This document shows, piece after piece, positions 16,779 to 26,216 of a stretch of DNA of 64,000 nt (positions are counted from its first letter, which is position 1; each line of letters starts with the position of its first letter). The position numbers and the translations under genes are program-made. The DNA is from Enterococcus dispar ATCC 51266 (lineage in GTDB: Bacteria > Bacillota > Bacilli > Lactobacillales > Enterococcaceae), in contig NZ_KE136354.1 of NCBI RefSeq assembly GCF_000406945.1, forward strand, positions 181,771-245,770, read 5' to 3'. The notes below the pieces were generated by a model. The model was not told the origin of the DNA, made no database searches, and saw only the letters and a list, made by a program, of their open reading frames with translations.

Positions 16779-17086
16779 ATAAACTTCCTTTTTCGTTATT
16801 CTATTTTCTTTTAGCCATGTTCTTCAATGCTTTTAAAGATGTTTGGTATTCCAAAGGTTAATGGAGTTCACCGTCATTTCTCCTGTTTAATTTGCAATTA
16901 GATTTTAACATAGATATAAAAAAGCGTAAGCCTAAGCGGGGATTTTTATCTAATCATGGAAATTTTACGATTTTTCCCCTATAATATACAGGAGTTTGCC
17001 ACTTAAACATTTGGTGGGAAAATACTAGCATAATCGAAATGGTTTTGTGAAAGATAATGAAAGTTATGAAGAAGGGAAGACAGAGC

Positions 17087-17536
17087 ATGGTAGCGGAACG
17101 CAAACGCTATAAAGCTGTGATTGCCAATCGCACCTATACAATTATTGGTGAGAAGACTGCGCAGCATATGAATCTGGTCACAAAGCTTGTCAATGAACAG
17201 CTTAATGAAATTAAAACTATTTCACCGCAAATGAATGATGAGCAAGCAGCAATTTTATTGGCTGTTAATGCGGTATCAGATCAAGTAGACAAGCAAGGAG
17301 AAGTCCTGCGTTTACAAAAAGAAGTGCAAGAACTGCGGGAAAAAACTGTCAGAATCGTTGAATTGGAAAATCGTATCAAACGAATTGAAGCGATTGAAAA
17401 CGAGGCACGTAAATATTTAGCTGAACAAGGACAAACAGATATCAAAATAAAAGACCATGTTCAGGCACAACAAATTTTAAATGAAGCACGCAAAAAACAA
17501 ATAAAACAAAAGACGTCATTGGACAGAAAGGATTAA
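17087..17536 (+). CDS. zapA: Cell division protein ZapA
   Basis: ZapA promotes FtsZ bundling at the division ring. The start at 17087 gives 149 residues beginning MVAERKRYKAVIANRTYTI, which matches the family; the ATG 10 codons upstream lacks a suitable ribosome binding site. The N-terminal half (residues 1-75) is the ZapA fold (TYTIIGEKTAQHMNLVTKLV, ILLAVNAVSDQ). The C-terminal half (80-149) is a coiled coil extended beyond the usual length of about 85-100 residues. It overlaps nothing and is followed 3 bases later by cvpA. A -10 TATAAT at 16980-16985 lies upstream in the 278-bp divergent spacer. Confidence 0.9.
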   Translation: MVAERKRYKAVIANRTYTIIGEKTAQHMNLVTKLVNEQLNEIKTISPQMNDEQAAILLAVNAVSDQVDKQGEVLRLQKEVQELREKTVRIVELENRIKRIEAIENEARKYLAEQGQTDIKIKDHVQAQQILNEARKKQIKQKTSLDRKD

Positions 17537-17539
17537 CAG

Positions 17540-18088
17540 ATGATTGGATTACTTATCATCCTGATACTCGTGATTGCGTTTTATATCGGAGGTCGTCGAG
17601 GGGCGCCACTTCAATTGGCTTATACACTAGGATATTTTCTATCTTTTGCCGTGGCTTGTTTTAGCTACCAAAGCTTGGCAAAAAAATTAGAACTATTCGT
17701 TCCGTATCCTTCTGTCACTCCCGATGCGAAAATGGTTTTTTACAGCCAAAATCAATCTTTAGATTTGGATAAAGCTTATTATGCAGCCGTTGCCTTTTTA
17801 CTGGTTATGTTTATTGGTTGGCTTATTACAAGTTTAATTGTCGTATTTTTAAACAATTTACGGTTTAAACGATTATTGGAAAATTACGATTGGGTTCTAG
17901 GTGGCTTGTTCAATGTATTGACAGCTTATGTGGTCATCTTCTTTGTCCTCTTTGTGTTAGCTATGATTCCTTTGGCAACAGTACAAAATATATTTCGAGA
18001 TCACTTTTCTGCCCGCATGATTGTGGAACATTCTTTTATCTTGTCTTGGCTTTTTAAAAATCTGTGGGTAACAAGTATTCTTGGTTAA
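17540..18088 (+). CDS. cvpA: CvpA family membrane protein
   Basis: This is a 182-residue integral membrane protein of the CvpA family (colicin V production). Four hydrophobic segments are visible: IGLLIILILVIAFYIGG, LAYTLGYFLSFAVACF, YAAVAFLLVMFIGWLITSLI and VLGGLFNVLTAYVVIFFVLF. The GxxRGxxLQ-like element GGRRGAPLQLAY near the N-terminus is the family mark. It sits between zapA and mutS2, the conserved Firmicutes order, and ends before a terminator. The molecular role in Gram-positives is unclear. Confidence 0.87.
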   Translation: MIGLLIILILVIAFYIGGRRGAPLQLAYTLGYFLSFAVACFSYQSLAKKLELFVPYPSVTPDAKMVFYSQNQSLDLDKAYYAAVAFLLVMFIGWLITSLIVVFLNNLRFKRLLENYDWVLGGLFNVLTAYVVIFFVLFVLAMIPLATVQNIFRDHFSARMIVEHSFILSWLFKNLWVTSILG

Positions 18089-18091
18089 AAA

Positions 18092-18134
18092 AACGGGACA
18101 GTGTTTGGCAGCAGCTGAACTGTCCTGTTTTTTC
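18092..18134 (+). terminator. Terminator between cvpA and mutS2
   Basis: An 11-bp stem (AACGGGACAGT / ACTGTCCTGTT, one G-U pair) with a 16-nt loop and six T lies 26 bases before mutS2. It should reduce read-through from zapA-cvpA into mutS2. Confidence 0.7.
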
Positions 18135-18159
18135 ATAATTTAATAGGTAGGTGAACTAA

Positions 18160-20526
18160 ATGAATAAACGAATATATGAAACTCTGGAACTTTCCCGTGT
18201 GAAACAAATGGTAGCCCAATACCTTCAAACTGCCCAAGGGATAGAAGAGTTGGAAAGTTTAGTACCAAGTATAGACGAAACAGTAATAAATGGCTGGTTA
18301 AATGAAACAGCAGATGGTTTGAAAGTTCAGCGTTTACGGGGAGGAATCCCGATTCCAAAAATTGAAAATATCCGGCCGCAAATGAAGCGGATTGAAATTG
18401 GAGCAGATTTAAACGGCGTCGAATTAGCGCAAATCGCCCGTGTTTTATCCACAACGGGTCAAGTGAAAAAATTTATTGCGGATTTGGCTGATAGTGAAAT
18501 TGAATTTTTACGTCTTTACGATTGGGCGGAACAATTAGAACATTTGCCTGATTTAACGCGCCGCTTACAAACCGCTATTGATGAAGACGGCTATGTCACT
18601 GATGAAGCATCTGCGGAGTTAAAAGTTATTCGCAATAATATTCGTCGCAGCGAACAGACAATTCGGGAACAATTAGATGGCATTTTACGGGGAAATAATG
18701 CCCGATATTTAAGCGACACAATTATTACGATGCGAAATGATCGTTATGTAATTCCCGTCAAACAAGAATATCGTGGTGTTTTTGGAGGCGTGGTTCACGA
18801 TCAAAGCTCCTCTGGCCAAACCCTTTTTATTGAGCCCAAACAAATCGTGGACTCTAATAATCGCTTGCGCCAACACCAAATAAATGAACGACAAGAAATT
18901 GAACGTATTTTAGCGGAACTTTCTGCTGAATTAGTTCCTTATCAAAAAGAAATTATTCATAATGCTTTTGTGCTCGGCAAGTTTGACTTGATGAATGCCA
19001 AGGCACGCTTTGGAAAAGAATTAAAGGCGGTCGTGCCCAATGTTAGTACTGAAAATCATGTTTACTTTAAGCAAGCGCGTCATCCTTTGATTGATCAAGA
19101 TGTTGTGGTGGCCAATGATATTATGATTGGTCAAGATTTCCAAGCAGTTGTGATTACCGGCCCCAATACGGGTGGGAAAACCATTACGTTAAAAACACTA
19201 GGCTTATTGCAATTGATGGGACAATCAGGATTACCTATTCCAGCAGGTGAAGATAGCCAAATGGGAATCTTTCATGAGATTTTTGCTGATATTGGCGATG
19301 AGCAATCCATTGAGCAAAGTCTGTCGACATTTTCTTCTCATATGACCAATATTGTCTCTATTTTAGCGAAAGTAGATAAACATAGTTTGGTCTTGTTTGA
19401 TGAATTGGGTGCGGGCACCGATCCCCAAGAAGGGGCTGCTTTAGCAATTGCGATTTTAGATGCATTAGGCGCCAAATCTGCTTATGTGATGGCGACAACT
19501 CACTATCCGGAATTAAAAGTATATGGTTACAATCGCAGTAATACGATTAATGCCAGTATGGAATTTGATGTAGATACCCTTAGTCCGACTTATCGTTTGT
19601 TAATTGGAGTGCCTGGGCGTAGTAATGCTTTTGAAATTTCGAAACGCTTAGGCTTAGACAATCACATTATTGATGCCGCCAAACAAATTATGGATGGTGA
19701 AAGTCAAGACTTAAATGAAATGATTGCCGATTTAGAAAACAGACGTAAAATGACGGAGACAGAATATTTAGAGGTGCGTCACTATGTCGATGAAGCGGCT
19801 AGGTTACAACAAGAATTAAAAGAGGCCTATAGCTATTTCTTTGAAGAACGAGAAAAAGAATTGGCAAAAGCTAAAAAACAAGCCAATAAAATTGTCGACG
19901 AAGCCAAAGAAGAAGCAGAAGTCATTATTTCAGACTTACGCAAAAAGCAATTAGCAGCAGGGCAAGCGCAAGTAAAAGAACATGAATTAATTGATGCCCG
20001 CACTAAATTGGAGAATTTGCATCAAGAAGATAATCAGCTGAAGAAAAATAAAGTCCTCCAAAAAGCCAAGCAAAAGAAAAAACTAAAAGTTGGCGACGAA
20101 GTATTAGTGGCTTCGTATGGTCAAAGAGGCATTTTACTTCAAAAAATGAGTGGTGATAACTGGCAAGTACAATTAGGTATTTTGAAAATGACATTACCTG
20201 AAAGTGAACTACAAAGTGTAGCACCTGTTAAAGAGCCTGTGCAACGGGTGGTTAGTACTGTTCGTTCAGATAGCAATAGCCACGTGGCAACGCAACTGGA
20301 TTTAAGAGGCAAGCGGTATGAAGAAGCGTTAAATGAAGTAGATCAATATTTAGATGCTGCGATTTTAGCCGGTTATCCGCAAGTGACTATCGTTCATGGC
20401 AAAGGAACAGGGGCTTTACGCCAAGGAATTACGGATTATTTGAAAAATCACCGTAGTGTAAAAAGTTTTGAATTTGCACCACCAAACCAAGGTGGCAATG
20501 GCGCTACTGTTGTTAAATTTAAATAA
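18160..20526 (+). CDS. mutS2: MutS2 (endonuclease / collided-ribosome splitting ATPase)
   Basis: This is a 788-residue MutS2. The ATPase core has Walker A GPNTGGKT (about residue 335), the LVLFDELGAGTDPQEGAAL Walker B region and ATTHYPELK. A long coiled coil (residues 515-640) and a KOW-like segment (KVGDEVLVASYGQRG) follow. The C-terminal Smr nuclease domain contains LDLRGKRYEEAL and VTIVHGKGTGALRQG. The N-terminal mismatch-recognition domains of MutS are absent, as expected. MutS2 suppresses recombination in some bacteria and splits collided ribosomes in Bacillus; which role dominates here is unknown. Confidence 0.95.
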   Translation: MNKRIYETLELSRVKQMVAQYLQTAQGIEELESLVPSIDETVINGWLNETADGLKVQRLRGGIPIPKIENIRPQMKRIEIGADLNGVELAQIARVLSTTGQVKKFIADLADSEIEFLRLYDWAEQLEHLPDLTRRLQTAIDEDGYVTDEASAELKVIRNNIRRSEQTIREQLDGILRGNNARYLSDTIITMRNDRYVIPVKQEYRGVFGGVVHDQSSSGQTLFIEPKQIVDSNNRLRQHQINERQEIERILAELSAELVPYQKEIIHNAFVLGKFDLMNAKARFGKELKAVVPNVSTENHVYFKQARHPLIDQDVVVANDIMIGQDFQAVVITGPNTGGKTITLKTLGLLQLMGQSGLPIPAGEDSQMGIFHEIFADIGDEQSIEQSLSTFSSHMTNIVSILAKVDKHSLVLFDELGAGTDPQEGAALAIAILDALGAKSAYVMATTHYPELKVYGYNRSNTINASMEFDVDTLSPTYRLLIGVPGRSNAFEISKRLGLDNHIIDAAKQIMDGESQDLNEMIADLENRRKMTETEYLEVRHYVDEAARLQQELKEAYSYFFEEREKELAKAKKQANKIVDEAKEEAEVIISDLRKKQLAAGQAQVKEHELIDARTKLENLHQEDNQLKKNKVLQKAKQKKKLKVGDEVLVASYGQRGILLQKMSGDNWQVQLGILKMTLPESELQSVAPVKEPVQRVVSTVRSDSNSHVATQLDLRGKRYEEALNEVDQYLDAAILAGYPQVTIVHGKGTGALRQGITDYLKNHRSVKSFEFAPPNQGGNGATVVKFK

Positions 20527-20620
20527 TTAAAAAAACTTTAACAAAAGATAGCTTAACATGTGGACTTGTGGCCAAATTAATCGCTATCATTTTTGGCACT
20601 TACCAATTGTAAGCAAAAAA

Positions 20621-20650
20621 TTATCATCATTAAGTTTTCAGTGCTATACT
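20621..20650 (+). promoter_or_regulatory. Predicted trxA promoter
   Basis: TTATCA (20621-20626) and TATACT (20645-20650), spacing 18, with a TGC extension before the -10. It lies about 90 bases before the trxA start. Confidence 0.45.
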
Positions 20651-20742
20651 CTTTTTATAGAAATGATCAATCTTCTTTAAGGTTATCATTTGGGGAAATC
20701 CAATTGGGACAAACACCCAATAGTAAAATCGGAGGTAATAAT

Positions 20743-21057
20743 ATGTCAAAAGCAATTACAGATGCAACATTTGCAAGTGAAACTGATGAAGGCTTAGTTT
20801 TAATCGACTTTTGGGCAACTTGGTGTGGTCCTTGTCGGATGCAAGCACCTATTTTAGACCAATTGGCAGCTAGTCATGATGAAGATGAATTGAAAATTGT
20901 GAAAATGGATGTGGATGAAAATCCTGAAACACCCGCACAATTTGGTGTAATGAGTATTCCAACTTTATTACTTAAAAAAGATGGCGAAGTTGTCGACAAA
21001 GTTATCGGTGTGCATACAAAAGATCAATTAGAACAATTAATTGCCACTCATTTATAA
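20743..21057 (+). CDS. trxA: Thioredoxin
   Basis: This is a 104-residue cytoplasmic thioredoxin that reduces protein disulfides together with thioredoxin reductase. The active site is WATWCGPCRM, and the cis-Pro motif MSIPTLLLKKDG is present. The start at 20743 (MSKAITDATF) follows a perfect GGAGGT; the frame is open 50 codons further upstream, but that stretch is not thioredoxin-like and contains the promoter. A GC-rich terminator follows directly. Its place after mutS2 is common in the Lactobacillales. Confidence 0.95.
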   Translation: MSKAITDATFASETDEGLVLIDFWATWCGPCRMQAPILDQLAASHDEDELKIVKMDVDENPETPAQFGVMSIPTLLLKKDGEVVDKVIGVHTKDQLEQLIATHL

Positions 21058-21075
21058 AATTTCGTTTTGCTGATT

Positions 21076-21101
21076 AGCCGGCTTATAGCCGGCTTTTTTT
21101 A
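21076..21101 (+). terminator. Terminator after trxA
   Basis: The repeated palindrome AGCCGGCT (21076-21083 and 21087-21094) forms an 8-bp GC-rich stem with a 3-nt loop, followed by a T-run. The remaining 21102-21300 contains no ORF. Confidence 0.85.
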
Positions 21102-21302
21102 TAGCAAGGAGTTATAGAATTTTCACAAGGGGTAAAGTCGATTACCAAAGTTATATATAGTTTAACAAACACCCCTTAGCAACATGCAGTCAAAATCTTG
21201 AGTAATGGCAGAGTAAGTTATCAAGCTTCTATCTTATAACTTGAGAGCTGAAGGAATTCATTTGGTTTTTTCATTTTTACATAAAAAAATTAGCTTAAGT
21301 GG

Positions 21303-21353
21303 TTGCAATTTAGAGTTAAATCATTTATATTATGTGTGTAAACGGTTACACAC
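21303..21353 (+). promoter_or_regulatory. rbs operon promoter and RbsR operator
   Basis: TTGCAA (21303-21308) and TATATT (21326-21331) are separated by 17 bases. Immediately downstream is the 20-bp dyad GTGTGTAA-ACGG-TTACACAC (21334-21353), the typical size and centre (near CG) of a LacI-family operator. It lies between the promoter and the rbsR ribosome binding site, so binding would block transcription of the whole operon. It also resembles a cre site except for one base, so CcpA could bind as well. Confidence 0.65.
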
Positions 21354-21368
21354 GAGGAAGGTGAACAG

Positions 21369-22352
21369 ATGGCAACGATTCGTGATGTCGCAAAATTAGC
21401 AGGATTATCTGTTGCAACAGTCTCAAGAGCAATAAATGGAAGTGGTTATGTTAGTGAAGAATCCCGTCAAAAAATTGAGCATGCGGTAAAAGCTTTAGAC
21501 TTTCGTCCTAACGAAGTGGCGCGCTCACTTTTTCAAAAAAAGTCAAAACTAGTAGGATTACTTTTACCTGATATTTCCAACCCATTTTTCCCCTTATTAG
21601 CTAAAGGTGTGGAAGATTATTTGCAAAAAAAAGGCTATCAAGTCATTTTGGGCAATGTCCAAGAAAATCCAGAGCGAGCTAATGATTACTTACATGCTTT
21701 TCACCAAAATAATGTAGCCGGGGTCTTATCAGCGGTAGATAATGATTATGCTATTTATGATAAAGTGCATCCTCTCGTGTTTTTAGACCGAGTGGGAAAA
21801 GATTCAGAGTATTCTATTCATGCCGATGATGTGTCGGGAGGCGCAATAGCAGCAACGACAGTTTTAAAAAGAAAAGCAAAAGAAATTATTGTTATTTCGG
21901 GACCTGCAGAAATTGATCGTTCCAAAGAACGGTTGCAAGGTGTTCTAAGTGTTTTAAAGCAAGCAAAAAGTAATTACAAGATTGTGAATTCCCAATCATT
22001 TTTATTAGAAGATGCTATTATAACTGCTCAAACAGTGTTTAGACAATTTCCTCAAGTTGATACAGTTATTGCACCAAGTGATATTCATGCAATTGCCTTA
22101 ATTCAAGAAGCGTATCGTCGGAATATAAAAGTTCCTGATGCGTTGCAAGTAATCGGTTATGATGATATTCCGATTAGTAACTTGGTAGTACCCCCATTAA
22201 CGACTATTCATCAACCGGCGTATGAAATGGGGTATCAAGGTGCAGAAATGCTTTATCAACTGATGAATGATCAACAAGTTAGACAAAAGAAATTAATCTT
22301 ACCTACCCGTTTGGTAGAGCGGGATACTTTACGAAAGAAGGAAACACAATGA
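21369..22352 (+). CDS. rbsR: LacI-family ribose operon repressor
   Basis: This is a 327-residue LacI/GalR repressor. The N-terminal HTH reads MATIRDVAKLAGLSVATVSRAING, followed by the hinge helix (EVARSLFQKKSKLVGLLLPD). The periplasmic-binding-protein-like domain covers residues 60-320. Its place as the first gene of the ribose operon and the operator just upstream identify it as RbsR. It overlaps rbsK by 4 bases (ATGA), so it is cotranscribed and autoregulated. Ribose or a phosphorylated derivative is the likely inducer. Confidence 0.88.
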   Translation: MATIRDVAKLAGLSVATVSRAINGSGYVSEESRQKIEHAVKALDFRPNEVARSLFQKKSKLVGLLLPDISNPFFPLLAKGVEDYLQKKGYQVILGNVQENPERANDYLHAFHQNNVAGVLSAVDNDYAIYDKVHPLVFLDRVGKDSEYSIHADDVSGGAIAATTVLKRKAKEIIVISGPAEIDRSKERLQGVLSVLKQAKSNYKIVNSQSFLLEDAIITAQTVFRQFPQVDTVIAPSDIHAIALIQEAYRRNIKVPDALQVIGYDDIPISNLVVPPLTTIHQPAYEMGYQGAEMLYQLMNDQQVRQKKLILPTRLVERDTLRKKETQ

Positions 22353-23251
22353 AAATTACGGTTGTAGGAAGTATGTCGACAGATTTTGTGGTAACGACGA
22401 AGGTAAAGCCAAATCAAGGTGAAACGGTTTTTGGTGAAAAATTTGCGACAGCATTTGGTGGGAAAGGTGCCAATCAAGCAGTTGCTGCCAGTCGCTTAGG
22501 TATGGATGTCGCAATGGTAGGCGCAGTGGGTAAGGATGATTTTGGAACGGCTATTTTAGATAATTTAGTTAAAAATGGTGTGGCTGTAACAGGTGTGGAA
22601 CGGGTTACACATGCTGAAAGTGGTTCGGCCCATATTGTTTTATACGACAATGACAACAGCATTATCGTTATTCCGGCTGCAAATAACGAAGTAAAACCTG
22701 CAAATATAGAAAAATTTACGGATCAATTATTAACCAGTGATTTGGTTATCTTACAAAATGAAATTCCCCAAGAAACAAATGAAGCGATAATTGATTTTTG
22801 TTGGCAAAATGGCATTCAAACATTACTAAATCCAGCACCGGCTCGTAGCATTGCCAAAGAATATATTGAAAAATTAACGTATTTAACCCCAAATGAACAT
22901 GAATCTGCGATCATTTTTCCTGATCAGAGCCGTTCTGAGGTGTTGGCGCAATATCCTAATAAATTAATTATCACCCTTGGTGCGATGGGGGCAATTTATC
23001 ATGATGGCATAAAAGAAGAAATCGTACCGGCCTTTGAAGTCCAACCCGTCGACACAACTGGAGCCGGTGATACATTTAACGCTGCAATGGCGACCGCATT
23101 GTTACAAGGACTGGAAATGTCTGCGGCTTTACGTTTTGCTAATTTAGCGGCTGCTATTTCTGTGCAAGGCTTTGGTGCCCAAGGTGGAATGCCAACATTA
23201 GAAAAAATGAAGGAGCAGTCACAATATGAAAAAGCATGGAATTTTAAATAG
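22349..23251 (+). CDS. rbsK: Ribokinase
   Basis: Ribokinase (300 residues, PfkB family) phosphorylates D-ribose to ribose 5-phosphate. Motifs include the N-terminal [15 protein letters not shown] substrate/lid region and the C-terminal [13 protein letters not shown], which holds the catalytic Asp and anion hole. It overlaps rbsR by 4 bases and rbsD by 26 bases, so translation is coupled. The length is typical. In the operon it acts on ribose imported by RbsABC after RbsD has converted the pyranose form. Confidence 0.95.
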   Translation: MKITVVGSMSTDFVVTTKVKPNQGETVFGEKFATAFGGKGANQAVAASRLGMDVAMVGAVGKDDFGTAILDNLVKNGVAVTGVERVTHAESGSAHIVLYDNDNSIIVIPAANNEVKPANIEKFTDQLLTSDLVILQNEIPQETNEAIIDFCWQNGIQTLLNPAPARSIAKEYIEKLTYLTPNEHESAIIFPDQSRSEVLAQYPNKLIITLGAMGAIYHDGIKEEIVPAFEVQPVDTTGAGDTFNAAMATALLQGLEMSAALRFANLAAAISVQGFGAQGGMPTLEKMKEQSQYEKAWNFK

Positions 23252-23624
23252 CGAGATTACCAAAGTTTTAACTGATTTGGGTCATACTGATCAAGTTACC
23301 ATTGGGGATGCCGGCTTACCGGTACCCAGTGGTGTTACAAAAATTGACTTGGCTTTAAAATTTGGTTTACCGAGCTTTCAAGAAGTTTTACAAACAGTCC
23401 TTAGTGATATGGCAATTGAAAAAGTTTTTTTGGCTGAAGAAATTAAAAGTCAAAACAACAGTCAATTACAAGCGGTTTTGAAAGCGCTGCCTGATGATGT
23501 CGAAATAGTATATGTCAGTCACGAAGAATTTAAACAACAATCCCACGTAAGTAAGGCTATTATTCGTACTGGTGAAGTAACACCGTATTCGAATATTATT
23601 TTACAATCCGCTGTCATTTTTTAA
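23226..23624 (+). CDS. rbsD: D-ribose pyranase
   Basis: RbsD (132 residues) interconverts beta-ribopyranose and ribofuranose forms so that ribokinase can act. The N-terminal [20 protein letters not shown] carries the catalytic His of the family, followed by IGDAGLPVP. The C-terminal [16 protein letters not shown] closes the fold. It starts inside rbsK in another frame and is followed 12 bases later by rbsA with AAGGAGG. Confidence 0.95.
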   Translation: MKKHGILNSEITKVLTDLGHTDQVTIGDAGLPVPSGVTKIDLALKFGLPSFQEVLQTVLSDMAIEKVFLAEEIKSQNNSQLQAVLKALPDDVEIVYVSHEEFKQQSHVSKAIIRTGEVTPYSNIILQSAVIF

Positions 23625-23636
23625 GGAGGTTATACG

Positions 23637-25121
23637 ATGCATGTTGCAATGAAAAATATTTCCAAGTCTTTTGGCACCAATCAGGTTTTACGCGACGTCA
23701 GTATGGAAATTAAAAGTGGAGAGATTCATGCCTTGATGGGAGAAAATGGGGCTGGAAAGTCAACCCTTATGAATATTTTAACTGGGCTGCATAAAAAAGA
23801 TGCCGGAACGATTTTAATTGACGGGCAAGAAAAAATATTTTCAGGTCCCAAAGAAGCCGAAGAGTTTGGTATCAGTTTTATTCATCAAGAAATGAACTCG
23901 TGGCCCCAAATGACAGTATTGGAAAACTTATTTTTAAATAATGAATTAAGAACTTCCTTTGGTTTATTGGATACTAAAAAAATGCGTAGTATTGCTTTGG
24001 AGCATTTTCGTGATTTAGGCATTTCTCTTGATTTGGATAAAGATTTAGAAGAGCTTTCAGTCGGGCAACAGCAAATGATTGAAATTACAAAATCTCTTAT
24101 GACAGATGCCAAAATTTTGATTATGGATGAACCCACTGCCGCATTATCCGATACAGAAATTAAGGCATTGTTTAAAATTATTGCACAATTAAAAGGACAA
24201 GGGGTAGCCATTGTTTATATTTCTCACCGCATGGAAGAAATTTTCCAAATCAGCGATGAGATTACCGTAATGCGAGATGGTTTATCTATTGATACCTCTA
24301 AAACTAGTGCTACCAATGTGAATGAAGTTGTCCGTAAAATGGTAGGACGTGAGATTTCAGATTATTATCCTGAAAAAACAGCTGAGATTGGTGAGGTGAT
24401 GTTTAAAGCAGAACACTTGACCGCTTCAAATGGCGTCTTTAAAGACATTTCTTTTAGTGTCAGAAGTGGTGAAATTGTGGGCTTTTCTGGACTGATGGGA
24501 GCTGGTCGAACGGAAATTATGCGAGGAATCTTTGGTTTGGATCCTTTGTCAGATGGTTCTATTACTATTGAAGGAAACGCCAAAAAAATTGAATCGCCGG
24601 CTAAATCAATTCAAAATGGCATTGGCTTTTTAACAGAAGATCGAAAATCAGAAGGTTTAGTTTTGGATTTTTCCGTTTTAGATAATATTAGCTTGCCATC
24701 AATTGATGGCTTTGTAAAAAATGGTGTAGTCGACAAAAAAACTGAAGCAGAATTTGCCGAACTATTGATTCAGCGTCTTTTAATCAAAGTCCAATCCGCC
24801 GAAGATATTGTCGGTGATTTATCTGGGGGAAATCAACAAAAAGTCGTACTTGCTAAATGGATTGGAGCAGGACCTAAAGTTTTAATCCTAGATGAACCGA
24901 CCCGTGGTGTTGATGTGGGAGCCAAACGCGAAATTTATCAATTAATTAATGAATTGGCTGAGCGAGGCGTTGCCATTATTGTTGTTTCCAGTGATCTGCC
25001 CGAAGTAATGGGGGTTAGTGACCGCATCTTAGTGATTCATGAAGGTAAAATTAATGGTGAGTTGCAGAAAAAAGAGTTTGACCAAGAAAAAATTATGACT
25101 TACGCCACAGGAGGAAAATAG
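23637..25121 (+). CDS. rbsA: Ribose ABC transporter ATP-binding protein
   Basis: RbsA (494 residues) is the double-ATPase subunit of the ribose importer. The first cassette has Walker A GENGAGKST, signature LSVGQQQM and Walker B ILIMDEPTA. The second cassette has a degenerate Walker A (GLMGAGRTE), signature LSGGNQQK and VLILDEPTRGVD, which is the normal asymmetry for sugar importers of this class. It acts on the cytoplasmic face with RbsC. The gene is followed 2 bases later by rbsC. Confidence 0.95.
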   Translation: MHVAMKNISKSFGTNQVLRDVSMEIKSGEIHALMGENGAGKSTLMNILTGLHKKDAGTILIDGQEKIFSGPKEAEEFGISFIHQEMNSWPQMTVLENLFLNNELRTSFGLLDTKKMRSIALEHFRDLGISLDLDKDLEELSVGQQQMIEITKSLMTDAKILIMDEPTAALSDTEIKALFKIIAQLKGQGVAIVYISHRMEEIFQISDEITVMRDGLSIDTSKTSATNVNEVVRKMVGREISDYYPEKTAEIGEVMFKAEHLTASNGVFKDISFSVRSGEIVGFSGLMGAGRTEIMRGIFGLDPLSDGSITIEGNAKKIESPAKSIQNGIGFLTEDRKSEGLVLDFSVLDNISLPSIDGFVKNGVVDKKTEAEFAELLIQRLLIKVQSAEDIVGDLSGGNQQKVVLAKWIGAGPKVLILDEPTRGVDVGAKREIYQLINELAERGVAIIVVSSDLPEVMGVSDRILVIHEGKINGELQKKEFDQEKIMTYATGGK

Positions 25122-25123
25122 AG

Positions 25124-26089
25124 ATGGAGAATAAGAAGAACGTCGCAAAAAAAAGTAGTTTTGACGCAGCTGGTATCATTGCAAAACTCGGACCGCTACT
25201 TGCCCTGATTGTCTTGGTCATCGTGGTCTCGGTTATGAACAGTGATTTTTTAAATCCTAATAATTTATTGAATTTACTTCGACAAGTAGCTGCCAATGGG
25301 TTTATTGCATTTGGGATGACTTTTGTCATTTTGACAGGAGGGATTGATTTATCAGTCGGCTCAACTTTAGCTTTATCTAGCGCATTAACTGCAGGCTTTA
25401 TCGCAAATGGTATGAATGCACCTCTGGCAGTTTTAATCGGTCTTTTAACTGGTGCTATTTTAGGCGCTATTAATGGCTTGTTAATTGCAAAAGGGAGCAT
25501 GGCTCCTTTTATTGCCACGCTGGCAACGATGACAATTTATCGGGGTGCAACGCTTGTGTATACCAAAGGAAATCCAATCACCGGTTTAGGAGATAGTTTC
25601 TTCTTTAGTTTCCTTGGTCGAGGCTATCTTTTTGGAATTCCTTTTCCTGTTGTTTTACTCTTTATCATGTTTATTATTTTGTTTATCTTATTGCACAAGA
25701 CTGCTTTTGGGAAAAAGACATATGCCATTGGAGGCAATGAAAAAGCGGCTTTTGTTGCGGGTGTGAAGATCGATAAAATCAAAATCTTGATTTATTCCTT
25801 GTCTGGTTTAATGGCAGCAATTAGTGGCATGATTATTACTTCACGTTTAAATTCTGCACAACCAACTGCTGGTCAGTCTTATGAAATGGATGCTATTGCT
25901 TCGGTGGTATTAGGCGGTACGAGTCTTTCAGGTGGTAAAGGACGAATTTTTGGAACTTTAGTAGGGGCTTTAATCATTGGTACCTTAAATAATGGTTTGA
26001 ATTTATTAGGTGTTTCCAGTTTTTATCAACAAATTGTAAAAGGTATTGTTATTGTCATTGCCGTATTATTAGATCGTAAGAAAAAATAA
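25124..26089 (+). CDS. rbsC: Ribose ABC transporter permease
   Basis: RbsC (321 residues) is the membrane channel of the ribose importer. It has 8-10 hydrophobic segments, the conserved TGGIDLSVGSTLALSSA motif, and the C-terminal VLGGTSLSGGKGRIFGTLVG motif of the branched-chain-amino-acid/ribose permease family. A charged N-terminus of about 12 residues is cytoplasmic. It is preceded by AGGAGG and separated from rbsB by 127 bases without a terminator. Confidence 0.95.
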   Translation: MENKKNVAKKSSFDAAGIIAKLGPLLALIVLVIVVSVMNSDFLNPNNLLNLLRQVAANGFIAFGMTFVILTGGIDLSVGSTLALSSALTAGFIANGMNAPLAVLIGLLTGAILGAINGLLIAKGSMAPFIATLATMTIYRGATLVYTKGNPITGLGDSFFFSFLGRGYLFGIPFPVVLLFIMFIILFILLHKTAFGKKTYAIGGNEKAAFVAGVKIDKIKILIYSLSGLMAAISGMIITSRLNSAQPTAGQSYEMDAIASVVLGGTSLSGGKGRIFGTLVGALIIGTLNNGLNLLGVSSFYQQIVKGIVIVIAVLLDRKKK

Positions 26090-26216
26090 CTGTTTTTCCA
26101 CGTAAAATGTTGTAAGCCCTTTATTAATTGGTTTTAGCAGTGTAATGCATATTATCCCCATTGGTTTTTAGGAAAAAGACTTTCCTTTAAAAGAAATTCA
26201 CTCATAGGAGGAAGAA

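Noticed and set aside
16670..16861. Plus-strand 63-codon ORF at the rnhC start
   Set aside because: Antisense shadow of rnhC extending into its promoter region, no ribosome binding site.
20593..20612. Possible sigma-54 site (TTGGCAC...) before trxA
   Set aside because: The -12 element has no GC at the required distance, so it does not fit the -24/-12 consensus.
20593..20742. Longer 154-codon thioredoxin start
   Set aside because: The extra 50 codons have no thioredoxin character, contain the promoter, and the internal ATG has a perfect ribosome binding site.
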